A DNA stretch of 64,000 bases from Nematostella vectensis (taxonomy: Eukaryota; Cnidaria; Anthozoa; Actiniaria; Edwardsiidae). Positions within the stretch are counted from its first letter, which is position 1, and each line of letters opens with the position of its first letter. Where the stretch lies: positions 868,001 through 932,000 of the forward strand of contig NC_064045.1 of NCBI RefSeq assembly GCF_932526225.1. Reading direction: 5' to 3'. The translations under genes and the position numbers were made by a program. The notes under the pieces are model-generated. The model saw nothing but the letters and a program-made list of their open reading frames with translations, was not told where the DNA came from and searched no databases. Of this stretch, positions 1-11,217 are shown in pieces.

Positions 1-73
1 CAGATTAGAAGAGTTCTGGGCTCTTGTCAAAGTCGTATTCGTTTTTTATTTTTCGGTGTATTGAATAGTCCAC
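1..73 (+). repeat. Partial monomer 0 (junction end)
   Basis: The last 73 bp of a unit cut by the window edge, starting at CAGATTAG and carrying GTATTCG and a T-rich tract. Its P2-type features match the sequence before the KVK heads at 4718 and 11218. Confidence 0.95.
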
Positions 74-141
74 ATGGTGTTCTTTGTTAAAGGGAAGTCT
101 CAAAACTTCGGGGTTGGACCGCATGTGGTACTTCTAAGAGC

Positions 142-151
142 CTCTCGAGAG
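142..151. repeat. Palindrome CTCTCGAGAG (representative)
   Basis: Perfect 10-bp dyad in the open frame. I saw no copy without it; contains CTCGAG, so it would be a once-per-monomer site. Confidence 0.85.
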
Positions 152-176
152 AACAAGCCTTATCTAGATTTTTTTG

Positions 177-226
177 GTCCGTCCTGTCACGCCCAGGGCA
201 TGCACAAACACGTGTGGGCCTCACCC
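177..226. other. GC-rich block with CACGTG (representative)
   Basis: A GC-rich stretch in an otherwise AT-rich unit, holding CCCAGGGCATGC and the 8-bp palindrome ACACGTGT (208-215). CACGTG is the E-box/G-box core. Null heads have ACACGTGA, keeping the six-base core. Binding is not shown. Confidence 0.6.
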
Positions 227-363
227 CCCATCACTTTTGTAATGGTCCCTCCTCCTTATCACAAGTCTGCTACTCATAACATTATGTGGTGTCATGGAGT
301 AATGTACTCTTACATGAGAGAGAAAGCGTCTTTTGTTTTAATTTTATATTGAAACCTGAGTCA

Positions 364-401
364 ACAGGTGTAAAGTGTATTAACACTAGCTTTACACCTG
401 T
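364..401. repeat. 12-bp inverted repeat, 14-nt loop (representative)
   Basis: ACAGGTGTAAAG at 364-375 is perfectly complementary to CTTTACACCTGT at 390-401. A smaller dyad AGTGT-ATTA-ACACT (374-387) lies inside. Present in every monomer just after the open frame; GTG/CCTAT copies lose the outermost pairs. Confidence 0.9.
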
Positions 402-483
402 AAAATATCAGCAACTATCTGTGATAGAAGTGGCTGGCGTAAAGACAGCTTGGCTTGCTTGAATCTCTGCCTTGTATTTGGAT

Positions 484-495
484 AGAACTAGTTCT
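484..495. repeat. Palindrome AGAACTAGTTCT (representative)
   Basis: Perfect 12-bp dyad conserved in nearly all copies; broken by GAAGTAG in monomers 33, 35, 43 and 45. Confidence 0.85.
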
Positions 496-529
496 TTGAT
501 CTCGAACGGGTAAAGGGGCACATGCAGGT

Positions 530-539
530 TATTTTTTTT
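530..539. repeat. Variable T-run (representative)
   Basis: The tract after GGTTA has 7, 8 or 9 T, or is interrupted as TTTCTTTT or TTTGTTTT. It is one of two T-rich tracts that account for much of the monomer length variation. Confidence 0.85.
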
Positions 540-552
540 CACGATATACACC

Positions 553-564
553 TTATAATTATAA
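553..564. repeat. Palindrome TTATAATTATAA (representative)
   Basis: Perfect 12-bp A/T dyad in essentially every copy; the only break noticed is C at 44190 in monomer 48. Confidence 0.85.
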
Positions 565-616
565 TTGATGTCCATCGCAATCCCTGCTTCCTAAAGTTAG
601 AGCCTAGTGCACCACT

Positions 617-633
617 GGAGTCCAATGGACTCC
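617..633. repeat. Dyad GGAGTCCA-A-TGGACTCC (representative)
   Basis: Eight-base arms around a single A. Monomers 8, 20, 49, 52, 56 and 65 carry GGAGTCT, and monomers 22, 33 and 43 have other arm changes. Confidence 0.85.
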
Positions 634-670
634 GAGAAATTTAAAAATTCCTACTGCTAGTTTTGCCGCT

Positions 671-775
671 GTTAATTTAACATATACCATTGTCTGGTCT
701 TGCAAATAAATAATAAGAGATACTTTATACATTTCAATATATACAGAAATACTTTGTATATTAATTTAATATAAG
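671..775. other. AT-rich core (representative)
   Basis: Roughly 100 bp almost free of G and C, with TATA-like stretches and AATAAA at 705-710. Four sequence classes (A1-A4) are distinguished here. Such segments can act as unwinding, nucleosome-depleted or matrix-attachment DNA; nothing here proves any of these. Confidence 0.6.
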
Positions 776-959
776 AGTCTCCAGAGGGACTTTGAAGGCT
801 GTTCCAAAAATGTGCTTATTATACATGTACGACCTACTTTGGGTTTAGAAGTTTGTGAGAAGTCATTGAATATCTTATTCGGTTTTGATTCTCTGGTGTA
901 CTGACTAGTCCTGGTGCAGGTGCCAATGGCCAGATTAGAAGAGTTCTGGGCTCTTGTCA

Positions 960-985
960 AAGTCGTATTAGTTTTTTATTTTTCG
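960..985. repeat. T-rich junction tract (representative)
   Basis: GTATTAG or GTATTCG, then a T-run of 6-12 that may be split by A, then CGGTG or CTGTG, about 25-45 bp before each anchor codon. Its length and form define the P classes. Confidence 0.8.
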
Positions 986-1003
986 GTGTATTGAATAGTC
1001 CAC

Positions 1004-1931
1004 ATGGTGTTCTTTGTTGAAGGGAAGTCTCAAAACTTCTGGGTTGGACCGCATATGGTACTTCTAAGAGCCTCTCGAGAGAACCAGCCTTATCTAGATT
1101 TTTTTGGTCCGTCCTGTCACGCCCAGGGCATGCACAAACACGTGTGGGCCGCACCCACCATCACTTTTGTAATGGTCCCTCTTCCTTATCACAAGTCTGG
1201 TACTCTTAACATTATGTGGTGTCATGGAGTAATGTACTCTTACATGAGAGAGAAAGCGTCTTTTGTTTTAATTTTATATTGAAACCTGTGTCAACAGGTG
1301 TAAAGTGTATTAACACTAGCTTTACACCTATAAAATATCAACAACTATCTGTGATAGAAGTGGCTGGCGTAATGACAGCTTGGCTTGCTTGAATCTGCCT
1401 TGTATTTGGCTAGAACTAGTTCTTTGATCTCGAACGGGTAAAGGGGCCCATGCAGGTTATTTTTTTTCACAATATACACCTTATAATTATAATTGATGTC
1501 CATCGCAATCCCTGCTTCCTAAAGTTAGAGCCTAGTGCACCACTGGAGTCCAATGGACTCCGAGAAATTTAAAAATTCCTACTGCTAGTTTTGCCGCTGT
1601 TAATTTAACATATACCATTGTCTGGTCTTGCAAATAAATAATAAGAGATACTTTATACATTTCAATATATACAGAAATACTTTGTATATTAATTTAATAT
1701 AAGAGTCTCCAGAGGGACTTTGAAGGCTGTTCCAAAAATGTGCTTATTATACATGTACGACCTACTTTGGGTTTAGAAGTTTGTGAGAAGTCATTGAATA
1801 TCTTATTCGGTTTTGATTCTCTGGTGTACTGACTAGTCTTGGTGCAGGTGCCAATGGCCAGATTAGAAGAGTTCTGGGCTCTTGTCAAAGTCGTATTAGT
1901 TTTTTATTTTTCGGTGTATTGAATAGTCCAC
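1004..1931 (+). repeat. Monomer 2: EMQ / AAPT / A1 / P1
   Basis: 928 bp. Hairpin GTG/CCTAT, GAATCTGCC, T-run of 8 followed by CACAATAT. T at 1839 (GACTAGTCTTGG) is private to this copy. Confidence 0.95.
1284..1299. repeat. Competing 6-bp inverted repeat (representative)
   Basis: ACCTGT (1284-1289), GTCA, ACAGGT (1294-1299). It exists in GTG copies and shares its right arm with the left arm of the longer inverted repeat, so the two stems exclude one another. In GAG copies only CCTG/CAGG remains. Confidence 0.85.
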
Positions 1932-2857
1932 ATGGTGTTCTTTGTTGAAGGGAAGTCTCAAAACTTCTGGGTTGGACCGCATATGGTACTTCTAAGAGCC
2001 TCTCGAGAGAACCAGCCTTATCTAGATTTTTTTGGTCCGTCCTGTCACGCCCAGGGCATGCACAAACACGTGTGGGCCGCACCCACCATCACTTTTGTAA
2101 TGGTCCCTCTTCCTTATCACAAGTCTGGTACTCTTAACATTATGTGGTGTCATGGAGTAATGTACTCTTACATGAGAGAGAAAGCGTCTTTTGTTTTAAT
2201 TTTATATTGAAACCTGTGTCAACAGGTGTAAAGTGTATTAACACTAGCTTTACACCTATAAAATATCAACAACTATCTGTGATAGAAGTTGCTGGCGTAA
2301 TGACAGCTTGGCTTGCTTGAATCTGCCTTGTATTTGGCTAGAACTAGTTCTTTGATCTCGAACGGGTAAAGGGGCCCATGCAGGTTATTTTTTTTTCACA
2401 ATATACACCTTATAATTATAATTGATGTCCATCGCAATCCCTGCTTCCTAAAGTTAGAGCCTAGTGCACCACTGGAGTCCAATGGACTCCGAGAAATTTA
2501 AAAATGCATACTGCTAGTTTTGCCGCTGTTAATTTATCATATACCATTGTCTGGTCTCGCAAATAAATAATAAGAGATACATTATATATTTCAATATATA
2601 CAGAAATACTTTATATATTAATATAATATAAGAGTCTCCAGAGGGACTTTGAAGGCTGTTCCAAAACTGTGCTTATTATACATGTACGACCTACTTTGGG
2701 TTTAGAAGTTTGTGAGAAGTCATTGAATATCTTATTCGGTTTTGATTCTCTGGTTACTGACAAGTCCTGGTGCAGGTGCTAATGGCCAGATTAGAAGAGT
2801 TCTGGGCTCTTGTCAAAGTCGTATTCGTTTTTTTTTTCGGTGTTTTGAATAGTCCAC
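1932..2857 (+). repeat. Monomer 3: EMQ / AAPT / A3 / P3
   Basis: 926 bp. Hairpin GTG/CCTAT. T-run of 9. T at 2290 (GAAGTTGCTGG) is private. The junction has the GTGTTTTG form after its T-rich tract. Confidence 0.95.
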
Positions 2858-3786
2858 ATGGTGTTCTTTGTTGAAGGGAAGTCTCAAAACTTCTGGGTTG
2901 GACCGCATGTGGTACTTCTAAAAGCCTCTCGAGAGAACAAGCCTTATCTAGATTTTTTTGGTCCGTCCTGTCACGCCCAGGGCATGCACAAACACGTGTG
3001 GGCACCAACCCCTATCACTTTTGTAATGGTCCTTTTTCCCTATCACAAGTCTGCTACTCATAACATTATGTGGTGTCATGGAGTAATGTACTCTAACATG
3101 AGAGAGAAAGCGTCTTTTGTTTTAATTTTATATTGAAACCTGTGTCAACAGGTGTAAAGTGTATTAACACTAGCTTTACACCTGTAAAATATCAGCAACT
3201 ATCTGTGATAGAAGTGGCTGGCGTAATGACAGCTTGGCTTGCTTGAATCTCTGCCTTGTATTTGGCTAGAACTAGTTCTTTGATCTCGAACGGGTAAAGG
3301 GGCCCATGCAGGTTATTTTTTTTCACGATATACACCTTATAATTATAATTGATGTCCATCGCAATCCCTGCTTCCTAAAGTTAGAGCCTAGTGCACCACT
3401 GGAGTCCAATGGACTCCGTGAAATTTAAAAATGCATACCGCTAGTTTTGCCGCTGTTAATTTATCATATACCATTGTCTGGTCTCGCAAATAAATAATAA
3501 GAGATACATTATATATTTCAATATATACAGAAATACTTTATATGTTAATATAATATAAGAGTCTCCAGAGGGACTTTGATGGCTGTTCCAAAACTGTGCT
3601 TATTATACATGTACGACCTACTTTGGGTTTAGAAGTTTGTGAGAAGTCATTGAATATCTTATTCGGTTTTGATTCTCTGGTTACTGACAAGTCCTGGTGC
3701 AGGTGCCAATGGCCAGATTAGAAGAGTTCTGGGCTCTTGTCAAAGTCGTATTCGTTTTTTATTTTTCGGTGTATTGAATAGTCCAC
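2858..3786 (+). repeat. Monomer 4: EVK / APTP / A4 / P4
   Basis: 929 bp. Hairpin GTG/CCTGT. A at 2922 changes residue 22 of the open frame R to K. Carries GACTTTGATGG instead of the usual GACTTTGAAGG. Confidence 0.95.
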
Positions 3787-4717
3787 ATGGTGTTCTTTGT
3801 TAAAGGGAAGTCTCAAAACTTCTGGGTTGGACCGCATGTGGTACTTCTAAGAGCCTCTCGAGAGAACAAGCCTTATCTAGATTTTTTTGGTCCGTCCTGT
3901 CACGCCCAGGGCATGCACAAACACGTGTGGGCACCAACCCCTATCACTTTTGTAATGTTCCTTTTTCCCTATCACAAGTCTGCTACTCATAACATTATGT
4001 GGTGTCATGGAGTAATGTACTCTAACATGAGAGAGAAAGCGTCTTTTGTTTTAATTTTATATTGAAACCTGTGTCAACAGGTGTAAAGTGTATTAACACT
4101 AGCTTTACACCTGTAAAATATCAGCAACTATCTGTGATAGAAGTGGCTGGCGTAATGACAGCTTGGCTTGCTTGAATCTCTGCCTTGTATTTGGATAGAA
4201 CTAGTTCTTTGATCTCGAACGGGTAAAGGGGCCCATGCAGGTTATTTTTTTTCACGATATACACCTTATAATTATAATTGATGTCGATCGCAATCCCTGC
4301 TTCCTAAAGTTAGAGCCTAGTGCACCACTGGAGTCCAATGGACTCCGAGAAATTTAAAAATTCATACTGCTAGTTTTGCCGCTGTTAATTTAACATATAC
4401 CATTGTCTGGTCTTGCAAATAAATAATAAGAGATACTTTATACATTTCAATATATACAGAAATACTTTATATATTAATATAATATAAGAGTCTCCAGAGG
4501 GACTTTGAAGGCTGTTCCAAAAATGTGCTTATTATACATGTACGACCTACTTTGGGTTTAGAAGTTTGTGAGAAGTCATTGAATATCTTATTCGGTTTTG
4601 ATTTATCTGGTGTACTGACTAGTCCTGGTGCAGGTGCCAATGGCCAGATTAGAAGAGTTCTGGGCTCTTGTCAAAGTCGTATTCGTTTTTTATTTTTCGG
4701 TGTATTGAATAGTCCAC
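3787..4717 (+). repeat. Monomer 5: KVK / APTP / A2 / P2
   Basis: 931 bp. Private T at 3958. Carries GTCGATCG (CGATCG palindrome) near 4285, a variant shared with monomers 21, 50, 53, 57 and 66, which removes the ATG of the antisense frame. Confidence 0.95.
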
Positions 4718-5646
4718 ATGGTGTTCTTTGTTAAAGGGAAGTCTCAAAACTTCTGGGTTGGACCGCATGTGGTACTTCTAAGAGCCTCTCGAGAGAACAA
4801 GCCTTATCTAGATTTTTTTGGTCCGTCCTGTCACGCCCAGGGCATGCACAAACACGTGTGGGCCTCACCCCCCATCACTTTTGTAATGGTCCCTCCTCCT
4901 TATCACAAGTCTGCTACTCATAACATTATGTGGTGTCATGGAGTAATGTACTCTTACATGAGAGAGAAAGCGTCTTTTGTTTTAATTTTATATTGAAACC
5001 TGAGTCAACAGGTGTAAAGTGTATTAACACTAGCTTTACACCTGTAAAATATCAGCAACTATCTGTGATAGAAGTGGCTGGCGTAATGACAGCTTGGCTT
5101 GCTTGAATCTCTGCCTTGTATTTGGATAGAACTAGTTCTTTGATCTCGAACGGGTAAAGGGGCCCATGCAGGTTATTTCTTTTCACGATATACACCTTAT
5201 AATTATAATTGATGTCCATCGCAATCCCTCCTTCCTGAAGATAGAGCCTAGTGCTCCACTGGAGTCCAATGGACTCCGTGAAATTTAAAAATGCATACCG
5301 CTAGTTTTGCCGCTGTTAATTTATCATATACCATTGTCTGGTCTCGCAAATAAATAATAAGAGATACATTATATATTTCAATATATACAGAAATACTTTA
5401 TATGTTAATATAATATAAGAGTCTCCAGAGGGACTTTGATGGCTGTTCCAAAACTGTGCTTATTATACATGTACGACCTACTTTGGGTTTAGAAGTTTGT
5501 GAGAAGTCATTGAATATCTTATTCGGTTTTGATTCTCTGGTTACTGACAAGTCCTGGTGCAGGTGCCAATGGCTAGATTAGAAGAATTCTGGGCTCTTGT
5601 CAAAGTCGTATTCGTTTTTTATTTTTCGGTGTATTGAATAGTCCAC
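4718..5646 (+). repeat. Monomer 6: KVK / ASPP / A4 / P4
   Basis: 929 bp. Hairpin GAG/CCTGT. T-run interrupted (TTTCTTTT). Carries CTCCTTCCTGAAGATAG, the form that opens the antisense frame upstream. Private T at 5255 breaks GTGCAC. The junction contains GAATTC. Confidence 0.95.
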
Positions 5647-6577
5647 ATAGTGTTCTTTGTTGAAGGGAAGTCTCAAAACTTCTGGGTTGGACCGCATATG
5701 GTACTTTTAAGAGCCTCTCGAGAGAACAAGCCTTATCTAGATTTTTTTGGTCCGTCCTGTCACGCCCAGGGCATGCACAAACACGTGAGGGCACCAACCC
5801 CCATCACTTTTGTAATGGTCCTTCTTCCTTATCACAAGTCTGCTACTCATAACATTATGTGGTGTCATGGAGTAATGTACTCTTACATGAGAGAGAAAGC
5901 GTCTTTTGTTTTAATTTTATATTGAAACCTGAGTCAACAGGTGTAAAGTGTATTAACACTAGCTTTACACCTGTAAAATATCAGCAACTATCTGTGATAG
6001 AAGTGGCTGGCGTAAAGACAGCTTGGCTTGCTTGAATCTCTGCGTTGTATTTGGATAGAACTAGTTCTTTGATCTCGAACGGGTAAAGGGGCCCATGCAG
6101 GTTATTTGTTTTCACGATATACACCTTATAATTATAATTGATGTCCATCGCAATCCCTGCTTCCTAAAGTTAGAGCCTAGTGCACCACTGGAGTCCAATG
6201 GACTCCGAGAAATTTAAAAATTCATACTGCTAGTTTTGCCGCTGTTAATTTAACATATACCATTGTCTGGTCTTGCAAATAAATAATAAGAGATACTTTA
6301 TACATTTCAATATATACAGAAATACTTTATATATTAATATAATATAAGAGTCTCCAGAGGGACTTTGAAGGCTGTTCCAAAAATGTGCTTATTATACATG
6401 TACGACCTACTTTGGGTTTAGAAGTTTGTGAGAAGTCATTGAATATCTTATTCGGTTTTGATTTATCTGGTGTACTGACTAGTCCTGGTGCAGGTGCCAA
6501 TGGCCAGATTAGAAGAGTTCTGGGCTCTTGTCAAAGTCGTATTCGTTTTTTATTTTTCGGTGTATTGAATAGTCCAC
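5647..6577 (+). repeat. Monomer 7: null / RAPTP / A2 / P2
   Basis: 931 bp. First copy with ATA in place of the anchor ATG; also TTA at codon 21 and CACGTGAGGG at the GC-rich block. GAATCTCTGCG and TTTGTTTT are present. Confidence 0.95.
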
Positions 6578-7503
6578 ATGGTGTTCTTTGTTAAAGGGAA
6601 GTCTCAAAACTTCTGGGTTGGACCGCATATGGTACTTCTAAGAGCCTCTCGAGAGAACCAGCCTTATCTAGATTTTTTTGGTCCGTCCTGTCACGCCCAG
6701 GGCATGCACAAACACGTGTGGGCCGCACCCACCATCACTTTTATAATGGTCCCTCTTCCTTATCACAAGTCTGGTACTCTTAACATTATGTGGTGTTATG
6801 GAGTAATGTACTCTTACATGAGAGAAAAAGCGTCTTTTGTTTTAATTTTATATTGAAACCTGTGTCAACAGGTGTAAAGTGTATTAACACTAGCTTTACA
6901 CCTATAAAATATCAACAACTATCTGTGATAGAAGTGGCTGGCGTAATGACAGCTTGGCTTGCTTGAATCTGTCTTGTATTTGGCTAGAACTAGTTCTTTG
7001 ATCTCGAACGGGTAAAGGGGCCCATGCAGGTTATTTTTTTTCACGATATACACCTTATAATTATAATTGATGTCCATCGCAATCCCTGCTTCCTAAAGTT
7101 AGAGCCTAGTGCACCACTGGAGTCTAATGGACTCCGAGAAATTTAAAAATGCATACTGCTAGTTTTGCCGCTGTTAATTTATCATATACCATTGTCTGGT
7201 CTCGCAAATAAATAATAAGAGATACATTATATATTTCAATATATACAGAAATACTTTATATATTAATATAATATAAGAGTCTCCAGAGGGACTTTGAAGG
7301 CTGTTCCAAAACTGTGCTTATTATACATGTACGACCTACTTTTGGTTTAGAAGTTTGTGAGAAGTCATTGAATATCTTATTCCGTTTTGATTCTCTGGTT
7401 ACTGACAAGTCCTGGTGCAGGTGCTAATGGCCAGATTAGAAGAGTTCTGGGCTCTTGTCAAAGTCGTATTCGTTTTTTTTTTTCTGTGTTTTGAATAGTC
7501 CAC
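6578..7503 (+). repeat. Monomer 8: KMQ / AAPT / A3 / P3
   Basis: 926 bp. Rare bases A 6743, T 6797 and C 7383 reappear only in monomer 56, exactly 44,557 bp away. GAGAAAAAG, GAATCTGTC and GGAGTCTAATGG are shared with monomers 20, 49, 56 and 65 (in 52 only the last two). Confidence 0.95.
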
Positions 7504-8433
7504 ATGGTGTTCTTTGTTGAAGGGAAGTCTCAAAACTTCTGGGTTGGACCGCATGTGGTACTTCTAAGAGCCTCTCGAGAGAACAAGCCTTATCTAGATT
7601 TTTTTGGTCCGTCCTGTCACGCCCAGGGCATGCACAAACACGTGTGGGCCTCACCCCCCATCACTTTTGTAATGGTTCCTCCTCCTTATCACAAGTCTGC
7701 TACTCATAACATTATGTGGTGTCATGGAGTAATGTACTCTTACATGAGAGAGAAAGCGTCTTTTGTTTTAATTTTATATTGAAACCTGAGTCAACAGGTG
7801 TAAAGTGTATTAACACTAGCTTTACACCTGTAAAATATCAGCAACTATCTGTGATAGAAGTGGCTGGCGTAAAGACAGCTTGGCTTGCTTGAATCTCTGC
7901 CTTGTATTTGGATAGAACTAGTTCTTTGATCTCGAACGGGTAAAGGGGCCCATGCAGGTTATTTTTTTTCACGATATACACCTTATAATTATAATTGATG
8001 TCCATCGCAATCCCTGCTTCCTAAAGTTAGAGCCTAGTGCACCACTGGAGTCCAATGGACTCCGAGAAATTTAAAAATTCCTACTGCTAGTTTTGCCGCT
8101 GTTAATTTAACATATACCATTGTCTGGTCTTGCAAATAAATAATAAGAGATACTTTATACATTTCAATATATACAGAAATACTTTGTATATTAATTTAAT
8201 ATAAGAGTCTCCAGAGGGACTTTGAAGGCTGTTCCAAAAATGTGCTTATTATACATGTACGACCTACTTTGGGTTTAGAAGTTTGTGAGAAGTCATTGAA
8301 TATCTTATTCGGTTTTGATTCTCTGGTGTACTGACTAGTCCTGGTGCAGGTGCCAATGGCCAGATTAGAAGAGTTCTGGGCTCTTGTCAAAGTCGTATTA
8401 GTTTTTTATTTTTCGGTGTATTGAATAGTCCAC
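7504..8433 (+). repeat. Monomer 9: EVK / ASPP / A1 / P1
   Basis: 930 bp. An EVK head normally precedes APTP; here it is joined to ASPP, so the copy is a recombinant with a switch between codons 28 and 48. Private T at 7677. Confidence 0.95.
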
Positions 8434-9361
8434 ATGGTGTTCTTTGTTGAAGGGAAGTCTCAAAACTTCTGGGTTGGACCGCATATGGTACTTCTAAGAG
8501 CCTCTCGAGAGAACCAGCCTTATCTAGATTTTTTTGGTCCGTCCTGTCACGCCCAGGGCATGCACAAACACGTGTGGGCCGCACCCACCATCACTTTTGT
8601 AATGGTCCCTCTTCCTTATCACAAGTCTGGTACTCTTAACATTATGTGGTGTCATGGAGTAATGTACTCTTACATGAGAGAGAAAGCGTCTTTTGTTTTA
8701 ATTTTATATTGAAACCTGTGTCAACAGGTGTAAAGTGTATTAACACTAGCTTTACACCTATAAAATATCAACAACTATCTGTGATAGAAGTGGCTGGCGT
8801 AATGACAGCTTGGCTTGCTTGAATCTGCCTTGTATTTGGCTAGAACTAGTTCTTTGATCTCGAACGGGTAAAGGGGCCCATGCAGGTTATTTTTTTTCAC
8901 AATATACACCTTATAATTATAATTGATGTCCATCGCAATCCCTGCTTCCTAAAGTTAGAGCCTAGTGCACCACTGGAGTCCAATGGACTCCGAGAAATTT
9001 AAAAATTCCTACTGCTAGTTTTGCCGCTGTTAATTTAACATATACCATTGTCTGGTCTTGCAAATAAATAATAAGAGATACTTTATACATTTCAATATAT
9101 ACAGAAATACTTTGTATATTAATTTAATATAAGAGTCTCCAGAGGGACTTTGAAGGCTGTTCCAAAAATGTGCTTATTATACATGTACGACCTACTTTGG
9201 GTTTAGAAGTTTGTGAGAAGTCATTGAATATCTTATTCGGTTTTGATTCTCTGGTGTACTGACTAGTCCTGGTGCAGGTGCCAATGGCCAGATTAGAAGA
9301 GTTCTGGGCTCTTGTCAAAGTCGTATTAGTTTTTTATTTTTCGGTGTATTGAATAGTCCAC
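8434..9361 (+). repeat. Monomer 10: EMQ / AAPT / A1 / P1
   Basis: 928 bp. Same class as monomers 2 and 14; I noticed no private base. Confidence 0.95.
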
Positions 9362-10286
9362 ATGGTGTTCTTTGTTGAAGGGAAGTCTCAAAACTTCTGG
9401 GTTGGACCGCATATGGTACTTCTAAGAGCCTCTCGAGAGAACCAGCCTTATCTAGATTTTTTTGGTCCGTCCTGTCACGCCCAGGGCATGCACAAACACG
9501 TGTGGGCCGCACCCACCATCACTTTTGTAATGGTCCCTCTTCCTTATCACAAGTCTGGTACTCTTAACATTATGTGGTGTCATGGAGTAATGTACTCTTA
9601 CATGAGAGAGAAAGCGTCTTTTGTTTTAATTTTATATTGAAACCTGTGTCAACAGGTGTAAAGTGTATTAACACTAGCTTTACACCTATAAAATATCAAC
9701 AACTATCTGTGATAGAAGTGGCTGGCGTAATGACAGCTTGGCTTGCTTGAATCTGCCTTGTATTTGGCTAGAACTAGTTCTTTGATCTCGAACGGGTAAA
9801 GGGGCCCATGCAGGTTATTTTTTTTCACAATATACACCTTATAATTATAATTGATGTCCATCGCAATCCCTGCTTCCTAAAGTTAGAGCCTAGTGCACCA
9901 CTGGAGTCCAATGGACTCCGAGAAATTTAAAAATGCATACTGCTAGTTTTGCCGCTGTTAATTTATCATATACCATTGTCTGGTCTCGCAAATAAATAAT
10001 AAGAGATACATTATATATTTCAATATATACAGAAATACTTTATATATTAATATAATATAAGAGTCTCCAGAGGGACTTTGAAGGCTGTTCCAAAACTGTG
10101 CTTATTATACATGTACGACCTACTTTGGGTTTAGAAGTTTGTGAGAAGTCATTGAATATCTTATTCGGTTTTGATTCTCTGGTTACTGACAAGTCCTGGT
10201 GCAGGTGCTAATGGCCAGATTAGAAGAGTTCTGGGCTCTTGTCAAAGTCGTATTCGTTTTTTTTTTCGGTGTTTTGAATAGTCCAC
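9362..10286 (+). repeat. Monomer 11: EMQ / AAPT / A3 / P3
   Basis: 925 bp. Same class as monomers 3, 15, 27, 58 and 68, differing mainly in T-run length. Confidence 0.95.
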
Positions 10287-11217
10287 ATGGTGTTCTTTGT
10301 TGAAGGGAAGTCTCAAAACTTCTGGGTTGGACCGCATGTGGTACTTCTAAGAGCCTCTCGAGAGAACAAGCCTTATCTAGATTTTTTTGGTCCGTCCTGT
10401 CACGCCCAGGGCATGCACAAACACGTGTGGGCACCAACCCCTATCACTTTTGTAATGGTCCTTTTTCCCTATCACAAGTCTGCTACTCATAACATTATGT
10501 GGTGTCATGGAGTAATGTACTCTAACATGAGAGAGAAAGCGTCTTTTGTTTTAATTTTATATTGAAACCTGTGTCAACAGGTGTAAAATGTATTAACACT
10601 AGCTTTACACCTGTAAAATATCAGCAACTATCTGTGATAGAAGTGGCTGGCGTAATGACAGCTTGGCTTGCTTGAATCTCTGCCTTGTATTTGGCTAGAA
10701 CTAGTTCTTTGATCTCGAACGGGTAAAGGGGCCCATGCAGGTTATTTTTTTTCACGATATACACCTTATAATTATAATTGATGTCCATCGCAATCCCTGC
10801 TTCCTAAAGTTAGAGCCTAGTGCACCACTGGAGTCCAATGGACTCCGTGAAATTTAAAAATGCATACCGCTAGTTTTGCCGCTGTTAATTTATCATATAC
10901 CATTGTCTGGTCTCGCAAATAAATAATAAGAGATACATTATATATTTCAATATATACAGAAATACTTTATATGTTAATATAATATAAGAGTCTCCAGAGG
11001 GACTTTGATGGCTGTTCCAAAACTGTGCTTATTATACATGTACGACCTACTTTGGGTTTAGAAGTTTGTGAGAAGTCATTGAATATCTTATTCGGTTTTG
11101 ATTTATCTGGTGTACTGACTAGTCCTGGTGCAGGTGCCAATGGCCAGATTAGAAGAGTTCTGGGCTCTTGTCAAAGTCGTATTCGTTTTTTATTTTTTGG
11201 TGTATTGAATAGTCCAC
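10287..11217 (+). repeat. Monomer 12: EVK / APTP / A4 then P2
   Basis: 931 bp. The A4 core with GACTTTGATGG is joined to a P2 junction, so a switch lies between about 11,010 and 11,100. A at 10588 removes one pair from the 12-bp hairpin stem. T at 11198 is private. Confidence 0.95.

Larger units (their letters stand above)
74..352 (+). other. Recurrent 92-codon open frame (representative)
   Basis: The same frame, ending TATTGA, is open in 68 of the 69 copies (90-99 codons) and truncated in monomer 47. I recognise no domain; it is rich in H, F, P and V, with no signal peptide. Sixteen copies have ATA instead of ATG. Most common differences are first- or second-position replacement changes (AAA/GAA, ATG/GTG, AAG/CAG, TGG/AGG, TGT/CGT). 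Because the copies descend from recent common ancestors, shared openness is weak evidence for coding. I regard it as a chance frame in a satellite. Confidence 0.3.
74..1003 (+). repeat. Monomer 1: KVK / ASPP / A1 / P1
   Basis: 930 bp; used as reference copy. Hairpin GAG/CCTGT. Residue 13 is G instead of W (GGG), shared only with monomer 13, 12 units away. A at 520 breaks the GGGCCC found in nearly every other copy. Confidence 0.95.

Noticed and set aside
496-511. CENP-B-box-like or pol III B-box-like sequence around TCTCGAACGGG
   Set aside because: Several essential positions of the CENP-B box mismatch; on the minus strand CGTTCGAGATC misses two B-box positions and no A box is placed correctly.
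833-848. GGGTTTAG, resembling one plant telomere unit
   Set aside because: A single unit of 8 bases per monomer with no tandem copies is expected by chance.
957-1154. Minus-strand frames of 64-85 codons opposite the junction and open frame in many monomers
   Set aside because: They overlap the sense frame or the T-rich tracts, change length with T-run indels, and have no recognisable domain.
5227-5287. Hammerhead-ribozyme-like CTGAAGA ... GAAA in the CTCCTTCCTGAAG variant
   Set aside because: The bases between the two motifs do not form the required stem II, and the common monomer form lacks CTGAAGA.
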